Positions 15,792 through 20,127 of a DNA stretch of 20,127 nucleotides are shown in pieces. The position numbers and the translations under genes were made by a program. Each line of letters starts with the position of its first letter. Position 1 is the first letter of the stretch. Source of the DNA: an uncultured Lachnospiraceae bacterium (GTDB taxonomy: Bacteria > Bacillota > Clostridia > Lachnospirales > Lachnospiraceae); contig CAKZZH010000044.1 of assembly GCA_937885345.1 (NCBI GenBank), positions 1 to 20,127 of the forward strand. Reading direction: 5' to 3'. The notes under the pieces were generated by a model. The model ran no database searches, was not told the DNA's origin, and saw only the letters and a program-made list of their open reading frames with translations.

Positions 15792-16505
15792 CTAAAATAC
15801 AAACTGTGCAACTGCGTAGCTTACTCCCTCGGGGCTTCTAAGATCCACAAACACCTGCTTATCATCAGCGCAAACATAAGGGACAAAAGTATCGCCGAAA
15901 TGAGCCGCTTTCTTAAACTCCATGCTCGCTTCCTTCGGAAGCACTTTAAGATCCGCAGCGCGAAGCGCGATCCTCATATACTGACAATTGTTGACATGAA
16001 CATTCATATCAAGCATATCCCTTGTTACGGGGATTTCAGGCAGACGCGTATAATCCGCATCGGGCAGGATTATTTTACGCGATTCGGCAAAGATATCGGG
16101 AGCTATAGCATCTCTGACCCCGTATGCCTCGATCTCGTCCTCAAGGACCTTGGCAGGGCGCAGCGTGCTTATATCCATAAAAGCCCAGACAGAATCGGCA
16201 ACAACGACTTTCTCGCCTCCATCCTCTATCCAGAAGCTTCTTCGCCCGAAAAGTCCCTTAAAATCATAGGGGTTCGTACCAATCTTTATCTCGTCGTATA
16301 TCTTGGGCGTGCGGATGATCTTCACCTTCCAGAAAGAGAGTACCCATGCATAACCGCGCTTACGAAGATTCTCGGCGCTCGCACCCACCTTTAAGGAATT
16401 CAGCATCGTGGTGTCCTGAAAATTGTCGATCATGCTGTCGATCTTCATATCTCCCTTAAAATCCACTTCGCTGTATTTTACCATTCCATCAACTTCAAAA
16501 ACCAT
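15792..16505 (-). CDS. Bacterial acyl-[acyl-carrier-protein] thioesterase
   Basis: Hydrolyses the thioester of acyl-ACP to release fatty acids in the cytosol. The 237 residues fit the bacterial acyl-ACP thioesterase family of two tandem hot-dog folds. The first hot-dog (~1-115) has the family pattern ILRKRGYAWVLSFWKVKI-like segment at ~48-64 and GTNPYDFKGLFGRRSFWI. The second (~155-237) carries the active-site stretch DMNVHVNNCQYMRIA, with Asn168 and His170. GGGGGA lies a few bases before ATG 16505; an internal Met at residue 8 lacks a comparable site. The gene directly follows tRNA-Gln and its terminator and is probably first in a unit with cvfB and ridA. Chain-length specificity cannot be read from sequence. 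Confidence 0.88.
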   Translation of the reverse strand: MVFEVDGMVKYSEVDFKGDMKIDSMIDNFQDTTMLNSLKVGASAENLRKRGYAWVLSFWKVKIIRTPKIYDEIKIGTNPYDFKGLFGRRSFWIEDGGEKVVVADSVWAFMDISTLRPAKVLEDEIEAYGVRDAIAPDIFAESRKIILPDADYTRLPEIPVTRDMLDMNVHVNNCQYMRIALRAADLKVLPKEASMEFKKAAHFGDTFVPYVCADDKQVFVDLRSPEGVSYAVAQFVF

Positions 16506-16537
16506 TTATGTCCCCCGATCATCAAGCATTGATACAT

Positions 16538-16562
16538 GCACCGCCGGCGGCCTGTGCGGTGC
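16538..16562 (-). other. Hairpin in the thioesterase 5' leader
   Basis: GCACCGC (16538-16544) pairs perfectly with GCGGTGC (16556-16562), loop 11 bases, between the tRNA terminator and the thioesterase SD. No clean promoter is visible in this 60-base gap, so the gene may depend on read-through or on a promoter overlapping the hairpin. Confidence 0.4.
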
Positions 16563-16568
16563 CGGATT

Positions 16569-16597
16569 AAAAAAAGAGCGCATCATCCGATGCGCTC
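16569..16597 (-). terminator. Intrinsic terminator of tRNA-Gln
   Basis: A perfect 9-bp stem, GAGCGCATC (16576-16584) with GATGCGCTC (16589-16597), has a 4-base loop. On the minus strand it runs directly into seven T residues (16575-16569). It begins five bases beyond the mature tRNA 3' end. Confidence 0.95.
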
Positions 16598-16601
16598 CCA
16601 G

Positions 16602-16673
16602 CTGGGCTACCAGGGCTCGAACCTGGAAATGACGGAGTCAGAGTCCGTTGCCTTACCATTTGGCTATAGCCCA
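16602..16673 (-). tRNA. tRNA-Gln (anticodon CUG)
   Basis: A full cloverleaf folds on the minus strand. Acceptor TGGGCTA pairs with TAGCCCA, giving a U1-A72 pair as usual in tRNA-Gln. The D-arm includes AAATGGTAAGGC. The anticodon stem ACGGA/TCCGT encloses loop CTCTGAC, anticodon CTG, reading CAG codons. The T-arm is CCAGG/CCTGG with loop TTCGAGC. The discriminator base is G73. No CCA is encoded, so it must be added after transcription. It has its own promoter and terminator. Confidence 0.96.
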
Positions 16674-16714
16674 ATAATAAATGTACAATCGGCACAACCG
16701 CTGCAACATTTGAG

Positions 16715-16743
16715 ATTATATAATAAGGTCCTGATAAAATCAA
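16715..16743 (-). promoter_or_regulatory. Promoter of tRNA-Gln
   Basis: Minus-strand TTGATT (16738-16743), 17-base spacer, perfect TATAAT (16715-16720). The start point would fall about 35 bases before the mature 5' end at 16673, leaving a short leader for RNase P removal. Confidence 0.8.
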
Positions 16744-16752
16744 GACCTTTTT
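16725..16752 (+). repeat. 11-bp inverted repeat across the tRNA-Gln promoter spacer
   Basis: AAGGTCCTGAT (16725-16735) pairs with ATCAAGACCTT (16739-16749) with one G·U and a 3-base loop, followed on the plus strand by TTTTT (16748-16752). It resembles a plus-strand terminator, but no plus-strand gene ends here. It covers most of the spacer and the -35 of the tRNA promoter. Confidence 0.6.
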
Positions 16753-16789
16753 GAAAAATTCATATCAACCTGACAAAAAGCTTCCCGAA

Positions 16790-17185
16790 CTATCTGAATA
16801 CACGCTTAACCACACCATCCGCGCCCTCGTACTGATTGGACTGAACGAAGAAACGATACTGATTAAGAACGGAATTGTCAGAGACTGTTACCGATGGCTC
16901 CTGTGCGCCGTCCGTTGAGAAATTAACCGGTGCAAAACTTCCTGCCGATGCCGCCTTATTCTCAGCCTTCGCAGCTGAAGAGGCGCTTATCTTGAGGCTT
17001 ACTCCCTCTTCCTGTTCCTTCTCGGGCTGTGCAACAAGATTATTGTAAGATGAAACGCCTGCCTGCTGAACCTGAGATGCACCTGCAACCTTATCAGCCT
17101 GATTATCGGTTTCGGGTCTGATATTAAGAGAATTCTGCTGGATTCTGCTTGTTGATAATAAGTAATCGTAATCAGCTATATGCAT
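16790..17185 (-). CDS. Unrecognised 131-residue protein, candidate flagellar-regulon member
   Basis: I do not recognise the family. The start is ATG 17185: AGGTG at 17192-17196 lies six bases upstream, whereas the alternative GTG codon (17194) is part of that SD. The protein begins MHIADYDYLLSTSRIQQNS. A long Ala/Ser/Gln/Glu-rich, probably disordered middle (~30-100) follows, and then a compact end: SVLNQYRFFVQSNQYEGADGVVKRVFR (residues ~105-131; shown here only to its key features YRFF, YEGADG, VKRVFR). There is no signal peptide, membrane segment or cysteine. It stands alone, 179 bases after the acetyltransferase gene, behind a sigma-28-like promoter, which suggests expression with late flagellar genes. 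A secreted or cell-surface motility protein is possible but unproven. Confidence 0.7.
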   Translation of the reverse strand: MHIADYDYLLSTSRIQQNSLNIRPETDNQADKVAGASQVQQAGVSSYNNLVAQPEKEQEEGVSLKISASSAAKAENKAASAGSFAPVNFSTDGAQEPSVTVSDNSVLNQYRFFVQSNQYEGADGVVKRVFR

Positions 17186-17287
17186 TCGTTTCACCTGCCT
17201 TTCGTCTGTATTTCGTGGCTGAGTTCTTATTAAAGATACTGCCGCGTATGGAGATTATATATCCTTCAATAACTCTTTGCAACTTAT

Positions 17288-17314
17288 TTATCGGTATCGC
17301 AGCCAAATAATTAA
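17288..17314 (-). promoter_or_regulatory. Sigma-28-like promoter of the 131-residue gene
   Basis: On the minus strand TTAATTAT (17307-17314) is followed after 11 bases by ACCGATAA (17288-17295). The -10 half matches GCCGATAA at 7/8 and the -35 half matches TAAAGTTT at 5/8, with exact spacing. The leader would be ~95 bases and contains GAAGGATAT, a CsrA-like GGA motif. Confidence 0.55.
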
Positions 17315-17326
17315 CCCTTTCGAAGA

Positions 17327-17346
17327 AAATTTTCGTAAATTTTCGT
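17327..17346. repeat. Tandem 10-bp repeat AAATTTTCGT x2
   Basis: Two perfect copies, 17327-17336 and 17337-17346, overlap the palindrome GAAAATTTTC (17325-17334). They stand 13 bases upstream of the sigma-28-like -35. The one-helical-turn period suggests a protein-binding or bent element. Confidence 0.6.
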
Positions 17347-17364
17347 AAAAACTTGGCAGGCATG

Positions 17365-18222
17365 TCACTCACAGACATAGATGCAATACGGCTTATCTTC
17401 AATATTTACAGCTTTTCTCACAGGTTTTCCGAGCCTTTCGGCCAGTCTTCTCGACGGCAGATTCCCGGTCTCGCTGATTATATAGACTCTTCCCGCCTTG
17501 AGAATGTCAAGCGCATAGGAGACGGCCATTTTACAGGCGGCACCCGCTATTCCCCTTCCTCTGTACTGCGGTAAAATACCGTACCCCAGCATCAGATCGT
17601 CCGTGCGAAGTATTTTATCGGCGCCCTTCATCTCCTGTATAAACGACAGCCCGCAAACCCCAAGAAACAGGTCATTTGCAGGATCATGTGCCTCAATCCG
17701 GTTTCCCAGAATGTCGTAGTAATCATCCTGCAGGCCGTCATTCATACCCGAAGCCTGCCCGGCGTTTCCGGCGCGAAGATAGACTCCCCATATCCCCCAG
17801 CCACGCACTCCGTAAGCCTGTTTGATATATGCCGTAAGCTCGGCCTTTTCTTCATCAAAACTGCGAAAAGGAGTCATATACGGACTTTCATGAAGCGTAA
17901 AAAGATCCGGAAGATCGCGGATAGAAATCTCGCGAAGAATAAGCCTTGTGCCGCCCCTCCACAAAGAATCGGTCACAATGCACTGCGTAAGTTCACGCTC
18001 CGCAATGGTAAAAGGCACTCCCTTCTGCCTGCAATATGCCGTAAAAATGTATTCTCTGCTGCAGCACTCCTCGTCTTCGGCAACATAGGTAAGACCCGGT
18101 TTGTAGTCTCCGCTGTCATCTATATAGATGACGGCTTCGCCGCACTCGGACATAAGAAGCGCTTCGTTATAATCATCCGTAAGAGTCAGAAATCCGCCCA
18201 AAACGGGCACCTTCTTATTCAT
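17365..18222 (-). CDS. Two-domain GNAT family N-acetyltransferase
   Basis: The start is ATG 18222 because GGGGAG (18232-18237) lies nine bases upstream; further upstream codons have no SD. It encodes 285 residues. Residues 1-85 form an N-terminal α/β-looking domain seen fused to GNAT domains in clostridia (VPVLGGFLTLTDDYNEAL…YIFTAYCRQKGVPFTIAE). The GNAT domain covers ~90-285, with TRLILREISIRDLPDLF and the acetyl-CoA pyrophosphate loop QYRGRGIAG (~219-227). The stretch ~152-183 between the GNAT strands is a polar Asn/Gln/Asp insertion. The substrate is unknown. It is divergent from ppiB across 77 bases containing a CGGTGC/GCACCG palindrome (18259-18272). It is probably transcribed alone. Confidence 0.85.
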   Translation of the reverse strand: MNKKVPVLGGFLTLTDDYNEALLMSECGEAVIYIDDSGDYKPGLTYVAEDEECCSREYIFTAYCRQKGVPFTIAERELTQCIVTDSLWRGGTRLILREISIRDLPDLFTLHESPYMTPFRSFDEEKAELTAYIKQAYGVRGWGIWGVYLRAGNAGQASGMNDGLQDDYYDILGNRIEAHDPANDLFLGVCGLSFIQEMKGADKILRTDDLMLGYGILPQYRGRGIAGAACKMAVSYALDILKAGRVYIISETGNLPSRRLAERLGKPVRKAVNIEDKPYCIYVCE

Positions 18223-18258
18223 TGCAATTATCTCCCCATTTGTGTTAACATACATACG

Positions 18259-18272
18259 CGGTGCAAGCACCG
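18259..18272. promoter_or_regulatory. Palindrome between divergent acetyltransferase and ppiB
   Basis: CGGTGC-AA-GCACCG is a perfect 6-bp inverted repeat in the 77-base divergent gap, just upstream of a plus-strand -10-like TAATAT (18275-18280) without a good -35. Its placement fits an operator, but no family is assigned. Confidence 0.35.
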
Positions 18273-18299
18273 AATAATATTTTACGAAAGGAATCCATT

Positions 18300-18821
18300 A
18301 TGGCACAGAATCCGATAGTAACATTTGAACTTGATAACGGCGGCGTCATCAAAGCCGAGCTCTATCCCGAAATAGCTCCCAACACCGTCAACAACTACAT
18401 TTCACTCGTTAAAAAGGGCTTTTACGACGGCCTTATTTTCCACAGAGTAATCCCCGGATTTATGATTCAGGGCGGTGATCCCGAGGGTATCGGCATCGGC
18501 GGCCCCGGATATTCGATCGCGGGTGAATTCTCGCAGAACGGCTTTGCAAACAACCTTAAGCATACCGAGGGTGTGCTTTCCATGGCTCGCAGCCAGCATC
18601 CCGATTCCGCCGGTTCGCAGTTCTTTATCATGCATAAGACCTCGCCCCATCTCGACGGCTCATACGCTGCATTCGGTAAGGTTATCGAAGGTCTTGAGGA
18701 GGTCGATAAAATAGCCCAGGTTCCCACAGACTGGAACGACAAGCCCATGACTCCTCAGATCATGAAGAAGGTCACGGTTGAAACTTTCGGAGTCGAGTAT
18801 CCCGAGCCCGAGAAAATGTAA
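18300..18821 (+). CDS. ppiB: Peptidyl-prolyl cis-trans isomerase, cyclophilin type
   Basis: Folding catalyst that isomerises Xaa-Pro bonds. The start is ATG 18300 with AAAGGA just upstream, giving 173 residues with no signal peptide, so it is a cytosolic PpiB-type enzyme. Active-site residues: Arg49 in FHRVIPGFMIQGGD, Phe53 and Gln57 of the same motif, GVLSMAR (91-97), SAGSQFFI (103-110) and HLDGSYAAFGKV (from 117). The Trp that confers strong cyclosporin binding in eukaryotic cyclophilins is replaced by Leu118, as in many bacterial forms. It is a single gene divergent from the acetyltransferase. A short GC-rich hairpin (CGCGC 18824-18828, GCGCG 18835-18839) begins three bases past the stop, but there is no U-run and no clear terminator. 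Confidence 0.96.
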   Translation: MAQNPIVTFELDNGGVIKAELYPEIAPNTVNNYISLVKKGFYDGLIFHRVIPGFMIQGGDPEGIGIGGPGYSIAGEFSQNGFANNLKHTEGVLSMARSQHPDSAGSQFFIMHKTSPHLDGSYAAFGKVIEGLEEVDKIAQVPTDWNDKPMTPQIMKKVTVETFGVEYPEPEKM

Positions 18822-18830
18822 GACGCGCTT

Positions 18831-19101
18831 CTACGCGCGCATCAGTTCCACGAGCACATTCTGATGGGGACTATTACAGGCGGTATTTTGCACGCTTTCA
18901 TAGCATTAACCGCTCTGTCTATAATCTCCATATGAGGGAGGATCTTCTCCTTCATGTTGTAGTAGAGCAGGTGTCTCTTTCTCGGGAAGCATCGAATTAA
19001 ACTCCATTGCATAGAGAAGGGCATTTCGCATTTCGCATTTTACCCTTCCCCTCGCCCGGATGAATGCAGTTGCCGTGGCAGATAAATAAGACTTTTATCA
19101 T
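18831..19101 (-). pseudogene. Composite deletion scar: phosphatase start fused to peptidase T fragments
   Basis: Reading the minus strand, ATG 19101 preceded by AGGAG (19114-19118) opens MIKVLFICHGN, the start of a low-molecular-weight protein-tyrosine phosphatase. This passes into IHPGEGKGKMRNA, a peptidase T (PepT) motif. A 7-bp tandem duplication then shifts the frame; in the restored frame LLYAMEFNSMLPEKETPA follows (to ~18966). About 60 PepT codons are absent, and YYNMKEKI…MEIIDRAVNAMKAC…VPIR (18964-18860) resumes. The expected GGTDG metal-site region is lost and another frame reads PHQNVLVELMRA-stop (to 18831), possibly the end of a further gene. The longest surviving frame from the ATG gives only 34 residues. 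Family matches are from memory of the conserved motifs; the overall reading as a decayed remnant is well supported, the phosphatase part less so. Confidence 0.72.
19021..19041. repeat. 7-bp tandem repeat (GCATTTC, three units, last one GCATTTT)
   Basis: Units at 19021-19027, 19028-19034 and 19035-19041. Removing one unit restores an open PepT-like frame (GKMRNALLYAMEF), so the repeat appears to be a frameshifting slippage duplication in the former pepT. Confidence 0.7.
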
Positions 19102-19169
19102 AGTTTTGATTTACTCCTTTTTGCCCTAAAATGCCCTGTTTGCAAGGAATTTCGAGGATATTGTGGTTT

Positions 19170-19202
19170 GCTCTGAAATGACGGAATATGGCAAATCAGA
19201 GC
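19170..19202. repeat. Inverted repeat GCTCTGA/TCAGAGC
   Basis: A perfect 7-bp inverted repeat (19170-19176, 19196-19202) with a 19-base spacer in the noncoding stretch between the scar and the Abi gene. Function is unknown. Confidence 0.4.
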
Positions 19203-19218
19203 AGGATTTAGCAAGTTA

Positions 19219-19259
19219 TTACTACCTGTTAGTAGTAAAATGGAAACGTCTACTACTAA
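19219..19259. repeat. Mutually exclusive hairpins TTACTAC / TTAGTAGTAA / TACTACTAA
   Basis: The central arm 19229-19238 can pair with 19219-19225 (7 bp, 6-base loop) or with 19251-19259 (9 bp, 13-base loop), but not both. The element lies just beyond the terminator of the Abi gene and outside any supported ORF. Confidence 0.5.
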
Positions 19260-19264
19260 GGGTT

Positions 19265-19298
19265 TATGAAAATAGCAGGGGACAATCCACCCTGCTAT
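19265..19298 (-). terminator. Intrinsic terminator of the Abi-family gene
   Basis: ATAGCAGGG (19272-19280) and CCCTGCTAT (19290-19298) form a perfect 9-bp stem with a 9-base loop, seven bases past the stop. On the minus strand it is followed by TTTTCAT. Confidence 0.75.
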
Positions 19299-19304
19299 CA
19301 CTGT

Positions 19305-20127
19305 TTATAATAGTTTTGTTAAATTTGTCCAATTAGAATCAAATCCCATTATCGACATAATTTCAGTTGATGATATAGTTTTTAGTTGCTTTTGAAGCTT
19401 ACTAAATGAATTACGCATCGAGGATATAAAATCCTTCAAATCGGTTTTGCTTAATAATAATGCAAACATTATAGCTATTGCATATGCATCATTTGTTCCA
19501 TATGTATATGAACCATCTGCCGCTCTTACAATTCCTAACAAATTAAAATTTCGGATTCCACGTGTATGAATACTTTCGCGAAATCTTATATCGAAGAATC
19601 TTTCATCATGAGCACATTTATTTCTTGCCAATGCTAACATATGCATAAATTTTCCAAACTCATCTGGTTGTAAATTAAATTGCCTTGACACAGCCGCTTT
19701 ATCTGCCGGCTTCATATTCTTATAAAAATTCTCAATCTTACCAAACGTTAATACGTTAACAAGAACCCAAAGTGGAATATACCCATGTTCTGTCATGTAA
19801 TGAGTTACAACTTGATGATGTTTACTCATTTGACGTGCTATTTCTTGCTGGATGCCTCCAATCAACTTAATTGCACTTGATATTTTTTGTTCATTACTAT
19901 TATCAAAATTTTCAATCTTTAAATAATTATCATGCCCATATTTTTTTGAAAATTCATGAGCAATTACAGTCTTAAACGTGTTTTCTATTTTCAACAAGTG
20001 TTTAAGATAGATATTTCTCAATTCTCTATCGAAATTATACAAAGCATATACTTCATCAAACGTTGTTCCATTTTTATAACCCGTCTTTCCGCGAAAGACA
20101 CCAATGCGGTTATGAAACCGGTGGCTT
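19305..20127 (-). CDS. Abi_2/AbiD-F-like abortive infection protein (HEPN-type), N-terminus off the window
   Basis: The frame stays open to the right edge, so the true start is outside; a TTG at 20042 is internal to the family's conserved region and is not taken as the start. Visible family landmarks in order: GYKNGTTFDEVYALYNFDRELR near the edge (key features GTTF and FDRELR), KIENTFKTVIAHEFS, PLWVLVNVLTFGKIENFYKNM, then ALARNKCAHDERFF. The Arg and His of RNKCAH (codons about 19625-19608) give the RX4H motif of HEPN ribonucleases. Abi_2 proteins act in phage defence by halting growth, often as stand-alone genes or toxins. The gene is much richer in A+T than the genes to its left, suggesting recent acquisition. 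No antitoxin partner can be seen within the window. Confidence 0.87.
   Translation of the reverse strand, partial: SHRFHNRIGVFRGKTGYKNGTTFDEVYALYNFDRELRNIYLKHLLKIENTFKTVIAHEFSKKYGHDNYLKIENFDNSNEQKISSAIKLIGGIQQEIARQMSKHHQVVTHYMTEHGYIPLWVLVNVLTFGKIENFYKNMKPADKAAVSRQFNLQPDEFGKFMHMLALARNKCAHDERFFDIRFRESIHTRGIRNFNLLGIVRAADGSYTYGTNDAYAIAIMFALLLSKTDLKDFISSMRNSFSKLQKQLKTISSTEIMSIMGFDSNWTNLTKLL

Noticed and set aside
17172..17402. A 76-codon minus-strand frame between the acetyltransferase gene and the 131-residue gene
   Set aside because: It overlaps the end of the acetyltransferase and the promoter and SD of the next gene, and has no SD of its own.
18261..18299. N-terminal extension of PpiB from an upstream start
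   Set aside because: It would run through the palindrome and -10-like region; AAAGGA before ATG 18300 and the family N-terminus support the shorter form.
1..20127. CRISPR array, rRNA, intact insertion sequence or transposase
   Set aside because: None was found; the only repeats are short hairpins, tandem duplications and the coiled-coil heptads described above.

Overview
The window looks like a chromosomal stretch of a motile, low- to mid-GC Firmicute, most likely a Lachnospiraceae-type clostridium. This is an inference from gene content: a CdaR-like regulator leading an ftsE-ftsX-M23-S41-uvrB-uvrA run, a UgpC/MsmK-type sugar ATPase, a CvfB-type RNA-binding protein, a bacterial acyl-ACP thioesterase, a YjfB-family motility protein and two flagellar-sigma-like promoters. 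Almost all housekeeping genes lie on the minus strand; accessory DNA sits at both edges.

Region by region. Bases 1-476 hold the 3' end of a tyrosine recombinase, its hairpin-rich tail and a terminator. The recombinase ends about 110 bases from the 3' end of guaA, a recognised integration site, so this is probably one end of an integrated element that extends off the window to the left. Bases 477-12612 form one apparent minus-strand transcription unit read from right to left: CdaR/PucR-type regulator, ftsE, ftsX, coiled-coil M23 peptidase, S41 protease, uvrB, uvrA, guaA. Genes overlap or lie within 60 bases of each other. A near-consensus promoter stands in front of the regulator and an intrinsic terminator follows guaA. 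FtsEX with an extracellular coiled-coil hydrolase is the known cell-wall cleavage module, the S41 protease is its usual companion, and UvrBA are the excision-repair damage-recognition proteins.

Bases 12757-13869 encode a stand-alone multi-sugar ABC ATPase with its own strong terminator. A gene-poor, A-tract-rich spacer of about 360 bases separates it from a divergent 58-residue YjfB-family gene. That gene has overlapping sigma-A-like and sigma-28-like promoters and a hairpin leader. Bases 14471-16505 carry ridA, cvfB and an acyl-ACP thioesterase, preceded by tRNA-Gln(CUG). Next come an unrecognised 131-residue protein with a sigma-28-like promoter, a two-domain GNAT acetyltransferase, and a divergent ppiB cyclophilin.

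Bases 18822-20127 are different. A scar made from the first codons of a low-molecular-weight tyrosine phosphatase and two pieces of peptidase T lies beside an AT-rich, partial Abi_2/HEPN abortive-infection gene with an RX4H motif. The most interesting items are this deletion scar next to a defence gene, the two candidate flagellar-regulon small genes, and an over-represented 8-mer (GTAAAATR) concentrated in the right half of the window. I do not see a wholly new multi-gene system.
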